Source of the DNA: Cryptomeria japonica
Lineage: Eukaryota > Streptophyta > Pinopsida > Cupressales > Cupressaceae
NCBI RefSeq assembly: GCF_030272615.1
Contig: NC_081411.1
Span: 154,057,971-154,121,970 of the forward strand
Direction of reading: 5' to 3'
Length of the DNA stretch: 64,000 nt
The position numbers and the translations under genes are program-made. Below the pieces are notes generated by a model that was given only the letters and a program-made list of their open reading frames with translations, had not been told where the DNA came from and made no database searches. This document shows positions 22,609 to 33,617 of this stretch, one piece after another; within the stretch, counting starts at the first letter, position 1, and every line of letters starts with the position of its first letter.

Positions 22609-23529
22609 AGTGATCATCTTTTCAAATCTTATCAAAAGTGGAAAAAAGATATGATCCTATCTCTAAGTGAACCTAGAACACCCAAACTTGATATTCCTAT
22701 CGTTCTTGAGAAGGAAGTTCTTCCTTTGAAAGATAAAACTAATGTCTTTCTTCCAGAAGATTCCCAATCCATCCCTATGGATGTGACTATGTCTATGTCT
22801 AATAAACTTTCTAAAGGTAGACCTATACCTCCTCATCATGATGGACTTGGTCTCCTTCCTAAACCAGATATTCCTCCTTTATATGGAGCAGTTCCTCCTC
22901 CTTCCTCTTATAGAGAGAAGAGACCTTCCTCTTCTCCTATTATTCAACCTAAGAGACCACAACCTAAACACCCAAGTGATAAGGATGAGAACATTCCTCC
23001 TCCTCAATCTTCTCAACTTCCTACTAAGACTAGACGAAATCGTTCTGCACGTGAACGCCGACGAAAGCGTCATCCTAGAGCTCGTGCAGCTGATTCTCAA
23101 ACTTTGCAATCCCCAAAAACACCTTCAGCTAGTATCATTCCATTTTCTCCTCAGCCGAAAATTGAGCCAAAATCTCCTAAACATAAGATGCATGATGGTT
23201 TTGATCCTGTGCGAGTTAAAGATCCTATTTTTATAAATCTTGATGATGATATAGATGAAAATGTTAGTCATGATGAAAATGTTACTCCTCTTCATTCTGA
23301 TAGTGAATATGAATATGTTGATGTTGATAACCATTTATCTAATGAATTTTCTAAAGCACTTATCCTAGCTCCTAGACAAGAACAACGTGGCTTGGAACAT
23401 GAACATGGCCCTTGTTTGGATCTTGTGATAGCTCCATCTGCTGTGTTGGATGCTCCTCCTCTAGCATGTTCCCTACCTTCCCGAAATATTGATCAGCAAG
23501 ATCAGGGGGTAGATGACGTGCTAGACTAG
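22609..23529 (+). pseudogene. Pro/Arg-rich C-terminal segment of the same frame
   Basis: The frame continues after the TGA to a TAG at 23527-23529. It is rich in Pro, Ser and Lys, with a very basic block TKTRRNRSARERRRKRHPRA at about 23025-23085 and an acidic stretch near 23230-23320. No enzyme motif is seen. The basic block could bind nucleic acid or act as a nuclear localisation signal. It takes the place where RT would be in an autonomous element. An alternative is that an RT region was lost and this is an unrelated filler. Confidence 0.6.
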
Positions 23530-24267
23530 TTCATTAGCATAGCAGACTCTCTCATCCTCTCTTGATCTCTTTTGTTACTTCTTCTATGTGTTATTCTCAT
23601 TCTTCTATTTACTGTCCTTAGTGTTGTCTACTTGAGGACGATGCAAAGCATTGAGATCTCTTTTGGTCTCTCTCATGTTGACTCAAAAGACACATGTGTT
23701 CCCTTCTTCTAGGTGACCTTCCTTGATTGGGGAATGAAGAATAATTATGCATACATACATATGATATACATGAATTATCATACAGCATACTGACCCCAAG
23801 GAAAGCGAAGTCACCTTGTGCTTTGTGTTTTGTGTCTATTATCCTTGGACTTATCTCACACTTGGGGGCTAAATCCTTGTGATAACGTGCTCCTTTCCCT
23901 TCTCATTTCCTATATGTATCACTACCTTAAAGCAATCACCCCCAATGAGGCGTGTGCGATCGCTTTAACGTAGGGGGGCATACACCCCGTTCATATCTCT
24001 TCAAGATACTTGAAAATTTCTTGGCAAATTTAGCTTTGCCTTGAAAATTTTTGATATTTTTCTTGCATGACTCATAGTGAGGGAACCTTAATACTGACAG
24101 TCATGGTTCTCCCTCATGATCTTCCCTTTTACTTTGTCAATCGAAGTCGTAAGATCCTTATTCCACTGGGGGCTTGGTGTATCTTGCCTCCTTGACGTGG
24201 TGAAAGTCTTTCAATGTTGTTTCCTTGTACTTTACCGGAAGTATGGGCGTACGCTTATACTCCCGCT
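23530..24267 (+). other. 3' noncoding region of the TR-GAG element
   Basis: About 740 bases without a coding signal. No RT, RNase H or integrase remnants can be read in any frame. It leads into the PPT. Confidence 0.6.
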
Positions 24268-24282
24268 AAAGTGGGGGCTAAA
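24268..24282 (+). other. Polypurine tract, TR-GAG element
   Basis: AAAGTGGGGGCTAAA lies directly before the right LTR, the position of plus-strand priming. Confidence 0.8.
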
Positions 24283-25529
24283 TGTAGCATCCTAAAATTG
24301 TGACACTTGCAATTTTGATTGCATTTGGGTCTTCACAATGGCGGCACAATGTTGAACCTGAATGGAGACCCCGAAACTTGTTTGCGACATCAAAAACTGC
24401 ATATTTATGCACCTTGGCCTAATCCTCCTTGCACCCTGCTGTCCCAAGAGGTGGGACCATGGCGCCCAGCACCCTGGTCCTTGAGGACCATGGTGCCTAG
24501 CGCCCTAGTACCCCAGGACCATGGTGCCCAGCGCCCTGGTCCCTGGCCCTATTTTGGGCCCGGTCTCTTATTGGGCATCGGGTCTTTAAGTTTGCAATTT
24601 GGAAAATAATGCTTCTAGGTCAGCCTAAGGTCAGAAAAATCAGTCTCCTAACCCTAATTGACAAGTATATAAACTACATTTCCCCTCCTAGAAAAGAGGA
24701 AAAAAAACATATGTATGCAAGAGGCGGAAGCGATAGGCAAACATTCAAGCATTCAAGCATTCCTTCAAGCAATTGAGCATTCTAGGTCTCCATTCAAGGC
24801 TAGGTGTTGCATTCAAGGCAAGGATTCAACCATTGAAGAGGAGATCACCTACAACATACAACATACAACATCATTACACCTTTTCATGTAAGAATACAAA
24901 CATTCTTACAACAAGGTATCAGTACTTGTTTACATTACAAACATTTACATTTACAGCATTCTCATTTCTTGGTTAATTCCAAAACCGGGGTTTGACCTAA
25001 AGGCAAACCCCCTATCCCTAACCCCCCAATCATCCTCTCTTTTCTATGTGTAGGTTGCAGGTACGCGGCTATAATTGAAGATCTGGAATCCTTGTGCAGA
25101 GATGAACAGATCCCCCTTCGTTTCGTGGATTTTTCGGAGGACCGTGTGCACTCTGGGCGCCATCGTCCCGTCAACTTTTGCTCAAACTTGCAGAACAGCA
25201 TTGTCTCGACATTTTACTGCTAATTTTAGGTCTGTAGCTTCATCCTGTGTCCCTATCTCCATCTACAAGCAAATCTTTCTTACTTTTACATGTACTCCTA
25301 GTTCAATCCTTCTATCTACATTCTTTACAAAAGAGGGTATCCTTGATGTCTCAACCCTTGAAACTCATCTAGAATTCAATCTTGCATTGTGTGGGATTGG
25401 ATCTCATGAGTTTCTACCCCTCTTTTGAATGTAAAGTCTCTCCTAAGTGAAAACTGTCAATCCTAGTGACCTCCTTTCTCTCTCCTTGGAGTGGGGGGAA
25501 ACACCTGGGGTTCGATTTTCCGCTTTACA
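24283..25529 (+). mobile_element. Right LTR of the TR-GAG element
   Basis: The LTR starts TGTAGCATCCTAAAATTG and ends TTTTCCGCTTTACA. It is collinear with the left LTR throughout, including the three palindromic modules at 24454-24542. It is followed by TTTTA (25530-25534). Confidence 0.9.
24454..24542. repeat. Three palindromic 27-bp modules, right LTR
   Basis: Copies lie at 24454-24480, 24485-24511 and 24516-24542, with the same 31-base period as in the left LTR. Several C-to-T or G-to-A changes weaken the second copy. Confidence 0.75.
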
Positions 25530-25534
25530 TTTTA
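25530..25534. repeat. Target site duplication TTTTA, right
   Basis: Identical to 17625-17629. Confidence 0.9.
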
Positions 25535-28364
25535 TAACCTCAATCGTCTCAAGGGTTCTTCCATCATCTTTCAGACATTTTATCCCAATGCACACAAGTT
25601 CATTTCTCATGGAGGTAACTAATTCTGCAAGTTGATTTATCAATTTCGCGAAGTCCTCATAAGCCTATATCAGAGAATTTCTCCATTCAATGTTCCTCTG
25701 GCACACATACAAAATACTATCATCCAAGCCTACCACAGGTTTTTCAGCAAGAAACTTCATTACCCCATAATTTTGCACTTCTCACATCTGTGCAGCTTTT
25801 GATGCCCATTTAACTTCCTCATTTTTCCAATTGATGATTTCAACTTCCAACTCCTTCATCACTTGTATCGCCCCATCATATACTCTACTTAAATTAACAA
25901 AGTATTCTGTACCAGACTTCTGAATCCTTTCTAACCACTCCATCAAATTTTTTGTGATCAACCTGCATTTTTGTATTTGTTCCAGAGTCTTCTGGTTTGT
26001 AGGGGACTTAGGATCGAAGGACATTGGAATCTGTAACAAAGGTTGAGGGTTCAAATCATTGTTTGCCTCAATATACTCTGTCATCCTCTGTAACATCTCT
26101 TTCATCTGATGCTTATCTTTCTCGTCTTTCCAGGTCATGGTTATGATCTTCTTTGTTGAAGCCTCAAGGTGAAGAATGTTTGTGGCTCGAGAAGCAGTTC
26201 CAATATTTATCTTTTCAACAGCGAAGTCCTGAGCTATAGGGTTCTTTGTCTTTTCATCTATTAATGGACGTGCAATCTCCACGATCTAGTTCCCACTATC
26301 TGCATCAAAATCAATTTTTGACATAGTTTTTGACTTCTTCGCTTTAGGAATTTTTCCCAGGCATTTACTCACCATGTCTTCTACTGGAATCGAGGCTAGA
26401 ACAATGTTTCTCTTCTTGATGCTTAACATTTTTTCTAACCATACTGGTCCTGAAGGAACTTCAGACTTATCTGGATCAGTTCTAGTTTCCTTTCCATCCC
26501 TTACCACCATAGTAGTAACTTCATTTAAGGCTTCATGCTCCTAGTGATTATTACCCTCATCAGCCAAGCCTTGTTGTTCTTTGATTGGATAAATTGAGGT
26601 GGTATCCATCTCAAGGTCAACCACCACAGTATCAACATGCAAGGATTGTCTTTTGCCCCTTGTTCTGGAGCGGGTGACTCTGACAGAAGTTGTCTCTTTG
26701 ATTTGCACTGTCTTTTCTGTCTATCCTCCTTTTCCCTATTTCTGTGAACCTGCAACACAAGATGGGACAAGAGAATTAGATACCAAGACCTCAGTGGATG
26801 AGGTTGAATCTTTCCTTGAGCTTTTGCTCAGTATTCACTTTTTAAGCCACTTCTCTATTCTTCGAATGACCAAGATTGTCCTGGTTTGAATCTATTCTTC
26901 CTCATCTTTTTTCCAATCAATCTCTGGTATTAATCCTTCTTGCCTATCATCAACAAATTGGGGATCAAGCAAATCATTTTCATCATCCACAATATTTGCA
27001 GTGTTTATCTTCAGACCATAATCCCTAATTTTTTGCACTATGAGTCTCAGGTGAGCTCTTTTTTGGACTTCGTACTCATCCACACAATCTGCCCAAAAGT
27101 CTTCTAGATTGGATACATGTCAAAAATTCTCCCTGAATGTAAAGTGTGTTATTGCAAATCCTTTAGTATCAAACTCAGTGTGGGGAAAATACAACTGAAA
27201 TTTGAACCTTTTGAACTCTAATTCTAAATTCAAAGCATCTAAGACACTGTTACAAGTATAATATGTCAATTCAATGGGAAAGGAAATCCCTGTTTGGTGT
27301 TCTTCCCCATATTTATTATCTATATGAGCAAGTTGCCTACAAACTTTAATTAACACTTGCCTGTCAAAGACGTATCTTGGCAATTTGTAGGGTTCTCCTT
27401 CAAAATCCCCAACCCTCAAATAAGTGAACCTAGAGAACTGAATATAAAAGTTGCCATATATATTTATAAACTGCATAGCTTCCTCAGTTAATCTCTTATG
27501 AATATCTCCTTTCAACTCAAACACTAACTTGCCAAGGAAAATATTATGAACCTTGTAATAATTTTCAGTGACCCTGCGTTGTTGTAAATGCGGTTGATAT
27601 TCATATATCCTCATATCATTCTGCCAAGTTTCAAGATACAGACCTACCCATTGACAGGTGCAGGCTAAATAGTATATGAGGTAAGAAGACATATGAAATT
27701 TTTTGTTTCCAAAACAACTTAAACCCTCATGCATTCTTTCTGCAATTAAATCTGCCCAATCTATGTATCTCTTTTCGCCAAAAATGACCTAAATAAAGAA
27801 ATACATCCAGTCCTCCCAATAAAAGGCTATCTAATTTCCCCACATTCTATGTAATAAAATGACTATGTCCCTTACTTCCTGAATCGGATGCTCTCGGGTT
27901 AATGGGCTTGGCAGTCTTGAACCCCCCTTTTGAAATTTCAATAACCAATTTCTTGCAATAACAATCCTATAACATGACTTCTTCTCATAGAAAAGTCCTT
28001 GTGACTTGCATACCGCCCAGTCCTCATCTTGCTCCTTCTCTGGTATTTTCATTACGGTGGAAATAACCTCCTGACTAATTGCAAGCAAAACCTTACCCTC
28101 TGTGTCTCTTATACACCTCTCTATAGGACCATATATATACATACATTCCAAAACTACTTCTGGACATGACACAGCTAGAGGAAATGTTGCAGCTTCTACC
28201 AACCCACTATCTAAAATTTTCTGCATCAAAGGGGAACTAGTAGAATTTCGCACTCTTTCATGGAATTCTTCTAAGTATACTGACGGCAGAAAAGTATCTC
28301 CTATGTCAGGCAAGGAAATAACTAACCAAGACTTCTAGTCTATTTGAGGTACTTTCAGTCTCAT
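25535..28364 (-). pseudogene. Long single-frame ORF of unknown family, N-terminal part
   Basis: From an ATG at 28364-28362 (MRLKVPQID) one reading frame runs leftward for 2.8 kb with about a dozen single stop codons and no frameshift that I can detect. It then continues beyond the TR-GAG element at 17624-17355, giving about 1,030 codons. The N-terminal half has a segment VLLAISQEVISTVMKIP, which resembles the T-x-x-x-V-x-x-I-x-x-I-P pattern of plant-mobile-domain proteins. A middle part (27734-27120) is open with many aromatic residues. The rest is Lys/Glu-rich with coiled-coil character (26282-25782). I do not recognise the family. The best guess is a conifer repetitive transposon-linked protein; the function is unknown. 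Confidence 0.6.
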
Positions 28365-29599
28365 TTAAGCTTTACAATCAGAAAATGCACAGCAGGAAGA
28401 ATTGACTGAACCGACTGAAGTATCAAATAACACTTTCAATTTATAAAAATCAATGAGAAAAGAGGAAGAACTTGAGCTCACCTTTCATGCAGAACTGAGA
28501 ATTCACAAAGTCGAGAGCAAGAAATGTCGCCTGCGCTAATCTTCTACTTACCAAATTGGACAAATAATAAAGGCAAGTAACTCATTTTAAATAAAACAAA
28601 TTTTAGGGACTAGCCTAAAATATCGGTCGCACGATTCGTCATGATTTGAAAACTACATACTCATCTATGTCGAATCGTGTCGAAAAGATTAAATTGTGAC
28701 AGTATATTAATTACAAGTCTTTTCTCCCCTATATCCTTTACTTGAAATGATTACTTGGAATGATTATTCCCAAGTACGGATTTTCATCACAATTCATTTT
28801 CTCGAGGTTCATCTTTTAAATCCAAAACATTCCCTATATGCTGACACTTGTTCACTTTATCTCCAAAGTAATCAATCCTTGAACTTTGAAACTTGAACCT
28901 TGAGCCCTTCAAAAAGAAGTTCAAAGGTTTAAGTTCAAAACAACATTAGTGCAAAACACACGAACATGCCTAAGCTTACCCACTATAAAACATGACTTAC
29001 GCAAGACTTGCTTTAACATGTTGAACCTTGAACCTTGAACCACTCTAAAGGTTCACGGTTCAAGTTCAATGAATTATGACCACTAAGACCTTTAGCACCT
29101 TATTTAAAATAGCCGCTATACCACATACCGCACTTGAAGTTGAACCTTGAACCTTAGAACAGTTCAAGCGAGAGGTTCAGTTCAAGAAGAATTGCAAAGG
29201 GGGGAAATTTTAAAGAATGCGAAAAAGACATAATACAAGCATGGACTAACACCAGTTAAGGTCCTAATTCCCAATTCACTATCTATAATACCGATAAGGC
29301 ATTTCCGGTACACCAAAAAGACTAAGATGAGAAAATACAACATAGTTAAACATCAATAGCCATGAATAAACATCATTTATCATCAATGACAACACAAATA
29401 ACTAATCAAATTTATCCAGTCATGCAATCTCAATATCTTCATCACAATTTCATCACCAACAGTCTTTTACCGATTCAGTCATCATTCTCCATCTGCATCA
29501 GTTATGCCAATCATGCCAATAGAACAATACCTTATTATTTGAGTCCTCATAATCCCTATCCTCAAATGAGTAACATTATTGGGAGTAAAATATTCTTTT
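28365..29599. other. Noncoding DNA with small inverted repeats
   Basis: No ORF with recognisable features. A 9-base perfect inverted repeat (CACGATTCG at 28630, CGAATCGTG at 28671) and three TTGAACC hairpins occur in it. Confidence 0.5.
28879..29185. repeat. Three TTGAACC/GGTTCAA hairpins
   Basis: Inverted repeats lie at about 28879-28940, 29021-29069 and 29140-29185. Each has TTGAACCTTGAACC-like left arms and GGTTCAAGTTCAA-like right arms with loops of 7-15 bases. Spacing is about 120-140 bases. Confidence 0.55.
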
Positions 29600-30506
29600 A
29601 GGCACATATCTTCTATCTATGTCTTCTTATCTTTTCTTTTTATCTTCTCCTCTCCTATTGTTATTATCTCTAAAAGTACACCTAGAAGTATAATGACCAA
29701 TTCTTCCATAGTTAAAGAATTTGAAGGGTAAATTACCTTTGTATTTGCCAGTTCCTTTCTTTAGTCTTACCAAGTTTTTTTCTTACATTATCAATCTTAT
29801 ATCTAGACCAACATTGACCTCCACCTTTTTATCAACTTTGAATGCAACTTCCTTCTTTTAATTGTCCAACTTAAAATCTCTCATCTCAAAGACAATAAGT
29901 GCTTCATAGATTTGACCCATTGTATAAGTGTCTAAATCCTTACTTTCTTCAATGAAAGATACCTTAGGAATAAAGGATTTAGTTAGAGTTCTAAGTACCT
30001 TCTCTACTACCTCATCTTCTTTCATTTCACCACAAACTCCTTTGATCCCTCTATCTACTTCAATTACCCAATGTAACTAACTACCAACACTTTCATCTTC
30101 TGACATTCTTAGGCTCTCAAACTTTCTATTGAGATTCTACAACTTTACTTACTTTATCTTCTTCTCTCCATGTATGATATTAAGCTTCTCACAAACTTGT
30201 TTGGTAGATTTGCAGCTCATCACCTTCAAGAGTTTTGTATCAGACAATCCACTTATGATTTTATTTCTTACTTTTCCATTGTTCTCATGTATTCTGATTT
30301 CATCAAGAGTAGTAGGCAGTGTAGAGGGAATAATATACCTGTATATAATAAAATTAAAAATTCCATACCCCATAGAGTTCAAATATGATTCTATCATCAT
30401 CTTCCAAAAAGAGTAGTTTATGCCATCAAACTTGGGAATATTGTAGGATCCAATTTTACAATCCTAGATCTGCCTCAAACAATTAAGCTTCTTCTAGAGG
30501 AACTTG
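29600..30506 (-). pseudogene. gag: Copia-type Gag fragment
   Basis: On the minus strand the segment reads a copia Gag (UBN2-like) with LSDTKLLKVMSCKSTKQV at about 30240-30185, a helix-rich middle (LTKSFIPKVSFIEESKDL near 29960), and a degraded zinc knuckle FKFFNYGRIGHYTSRC near 29720, where the first two cysteines are changed. Several stops are present. The Pol part is absent: beyond 29600 on the left the sequence is unrelated. Confidence 0.65.
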
Positions 30507-30518
30507 GATCTGATACCA
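30507..30518 (-). other. Primer binding site, copia fragment
   Basis: On the minus strand TGGTATCAGATC lies two bases from the LTR end. It fits initiator tRNA-Met priming, with one change from TGGTATCAGAGC. Confidence 0.7.
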
Positions 30519-30520
30519 AT

Positions 30521-31573
30521 TGTTGAACACACCTTAGGACCAAGAAGGGGGGTGAATCAGTCTAGACTAAATACTTAAACTTTATTTCTTAATCCTCAAA
30601 CACTTTAACCTTATTCTTATCAATAGAATAACAACGAAATACCATGCACAAGAAAACACTAGATTTATGTGGAAAATACAAACAAGGAAAAGCCACAACG
30701 AGAATCAACTCACAATAAATGAAATGATTATAATATAGCTTTAGGCTCATTTACAAGGATGTACACAACTCCTTGAATGACTTGCAAGCTAGAGCACACA
30801 ATCCTAGGGCAAGATACAAACCTTGCAATCTAAAGATCACTTCTCCAGAGCATAATATAGTGAATATATGAATCAACAATAAGTAGATCTTCAATAATAC
30901 TACCTCTAAAAATATTCAAACATGTCCTTGAATCTCTATCTCAAGCAACCAAATTCATAGCAATCACCACACTGTCTTTATTACAGTTGAATTTTGCACA
31001 TTGATCCACTCACACATCCACTCACTTACTCAAACTCACACACTCATATTTTCAATGTCAACTTAATCTTTTATATATATCTTCTTTATTGCAAACATTA
31101 ATTAGGTTGGCCAAAATAGAGGAAAATAATAGGTCCTATCAAGTCGGCCACCAAAACATAATTTTGGAGAGAGTGGTCCAATATAGGAGATAGAGAGGAC
31201 CTAAAAACTTCTTATCACTTCTATCTAAGTAGGTAGGAACAATTCACATGCTATCATTCATCCTCCAAAGGTTGGAAACAAGGTAATGTGTAGATACACC
31301 AAGCAACATACCACAAGTTGGACCAAAAAATATCTTCCAGATGAACAAACCCAAAAGTGGATCCCCACACGCCAAGGTAAGACCCAAAATTAATGCAACA
31401 CAAAATTCTAAACAAACAGAGGCATCCAAGGATTCACCACTAGCCAAAGATCAACACTAGTTCACCGAACCGAAGCAGTTACCCTGAAGCATGGATTCTA
31501 GTCCCTATTTGTCATCAAGGAGACCATCTAACATCATGTAGAACACATAAATATATTCTATGAATATCCAACA
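30521..31573 (-). mobile_element. 5' LTR of the copia fragment
   Basis: The plus strand begins TGTTGAACACACC with an AAGGGGGGTGAATCAG tract and ends TATCCAACA, so the minus strand starts TGTTGGATA. The length is 1,053 bases. The left end is fixed by the PBS; the right end is inferred from the TG/CA rule. Confidence 0.6.
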
Positions 31574-31749
31574 ATGTTCTCAAATCCTTCCTTCACTTTT
31601 CTACTTCGCAATCATACTAGCACAACATAACTGATACTAAACACTTCATTCTAGAGAGTCAATCAAACATAGAACACAATATCATTAGTTGCAAACCATG
31701 CCATCATCTAATAATTGAACAAAGACATATCACACATGTTGTAAAAATG

Positions 31750-32417
31750 TTCTCCAATTCATAGCACCAAAAATCTTAATTAAAATCTTAATTTGTTGAA
31801 AAAGAAGATCTAAAATTAGGACCCTTTTATGAAAATTAATTTAAAATTTGAGTGTTGAAATTTGAATTTGCTTTTGACCTTAAGAGGTGTAAAATTTAAT
31901 AAAGTATGTCAATTTCCTGGATTTAAGCAAAAAAATACAATCAATTCCGTCTCCCGAAATTTTGGGAAAAAAGCTAGGGACCGAGTGCAAAGTCTACCTG
32001 GTTCGACCAATTTTTTTGAAAATTTTCAAGGATTATAGAAATTATGATTTTATTGTAAAATCTTAAAAAATAGCTGATTTGGAAATGTCTAGATCGGTCG
32101 AATTATCAGTCAAAGGTCAAAATAGGAGATTCTTAAAAATAAGGGTTTTGTTTTTTAACCACTTAATTTGCAGAGTGAAAAGACAGATTTGAATTGCAAT
32201 TTTGAAATAGAAATCAAATCTGAAATAAGCAACTAAAATGCTACACTTCACAAGCTTAATTTCCCTAAAATGAAAAGTTAGAGTTTTTATACAATTAACC
32301 TCTAAAATTTACAAAAAGATCAAACTTGGAAATGAAATTTTGAAATTCAAATTGCAATTATTTAGATCTAGTAATGAGAAATCAGAATTAAAGTGTAAGA
32401 TGTTGAGTTCACCAAAA
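31750..32417 (-). other. Leader and PBS of a truncated TR-GAG-like element
   Basis: To the left of the LTR at 32418 lies a PBS (TTGGTGAACTC on the minus strand, 32405-32415) and about 650 bases of leader with an inverted repeat at 31952-32033 homologous to those at 19269 and 19894. No gag follows; the element is cut off near 31750. Confidence 0.65.
31952..32033. repeat. Leader inverted repeat, minus-strand homolog
   Basis: On the plus strand the arms run TCCCGAAATTTTGGGAAAAA...GGACCGAGTG and CTGGTTCGACC...AATTTTCAAGGA. The arrangement matches the two leader copies of the TR-GAG element in the opposite orientation. Confidence 0.6.
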
Positions 32418-33617
32418 TGTAAAGTGGAAAATTGGACCCTAGTGGTTCCCCATCTAGGAGAGAGAAAGGAAACCACTAGGATAATTTTCACTTGGGAGAA
32501 ACTTTACATTCAAAAGAGGGGTTGAATCCACTAGAGCCAAATCGAAGGGGAATAAGGATGTGAATACCAAGTGGATTGCAAGGGTTGGAATGCAATTTGC
32601 CCTCTTTTGTAAATAGATATGTTAACTTGTTGACTATGTAGAAAAGGGAGACAAAATGGGTGAAATAAGGAGCTACCAGTTCAAGATCACGTTGTAACTT
32701 TAGATCTGAGATATTTAGACTGATATGGATCTGCCCTGCAAATTTGGAGAAAAGTCGTCGGGACCAGGTTGAAAGTGTACTTGGTCCTCCGAAAAATTTG
32801 TTCTCAAAAAAGGTTTTTTCGTCTTTGCAAATGAACCAAACCTGCAATTATAGCTACACATCTGCAACCTACACAAAGAAAAGAAGGGAACAAGGGTTGT
32901 GGATAGGGGTTTGCCTCTGTCAAACCCCAGTTGAGGAATCAACCTTGAAAGAAAGCAATTACAAATGCTTAAATGTAAATGATGAAAATGTATACCTTGT
33001 AAATCTGCAATTTGATGATGATGGTTGCTTTGCTTCTTGAATGTAATCACAAATGTTGTATGAAATGACATGTAACATGACAAAACCCTAACACACACAC
33101 ATGCTTGCAAAATGAATGTTGTAATGTTGCTCCAATGGATGAATGAAGAAGACACATGAAGAAGAGAATTTGATGGATGCTTGAAGACTTGAATGCTTGA
33201 TGACGATAATGGAGACCTTCCGCATGAAATTCACTTACTCTCCTTATCCTTGTATCATTTTTTGCTTATGCAAATGAGAGAGCTATATCCCCTTTTATAC
33301 TTACCTCAGAGGATTAATTTTCATCTTGTTGAAGGCTAACATAGGAGGATTTAAGTCCCCAAGAAGCAAACTGGGTTCAGGGGTCAGATGGACCTATCTT
33401 AGGGCCACCTAAAGAGGGGAGACAGGGGCGCCACGCCACTGTGCTGCCTTATTTTGGGGCCTGGATAGGGTCCTGAAGTGATATCAAGGCTGAGACGAGA
33501 GGAACTTTGGAATGAAGGTGCAGAGAGGGGTACCAATTAAGTAGGGAGATGCAGTTGCAAAGGTGAGCACCTAAAACGTGGTCAAAATTGTAAGGGTTTC
33601 AATTTTACGATGATACA
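32418..33617 (-). mobile_element. 5' LTR of a TR-GAG-like element
   Basis: The minus strand starts TGTATCATCGTAAAATTG at 33617 and ends TTTTCCACTTTACA at 32418, the same termini style as the 17630 LTR. It is clearly homologous over much of its length to the LTR at 59937-61071. It sits inside the gypsy protease segment at 33618 onward. Confidence 0.75.

Larger units (their letters stand above)
17630..25529 (+). mobile_element. Non-autonomous LTR retrotransposon of TR-GAG type
   Basis: Two direct LTRs of about 1,246 bases, a PBS, a 1.2-kb leader, one long gag frame, a PPT and perfect TTTTA duplications define a complete element of 7.9 kb. No RT, RNase H or integrase motif is found between the LTRs. 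The gag and protease-like segments resemble Ty3/gypsy. Elements with only Gag are known in plants as TR-GAG and rely on an autonomous partner. A possible partner lineage is gypsy-type elements with the same PBS, but none is complete in this window. Confidence 0.85.

Noticed and set aside
22838-23236. 132-codon ORF overlapping the basic segment in another frame
   Set aside because: It is a shadow of the main 20080-23529 frame, with Leu-rich out-of-frame composition.
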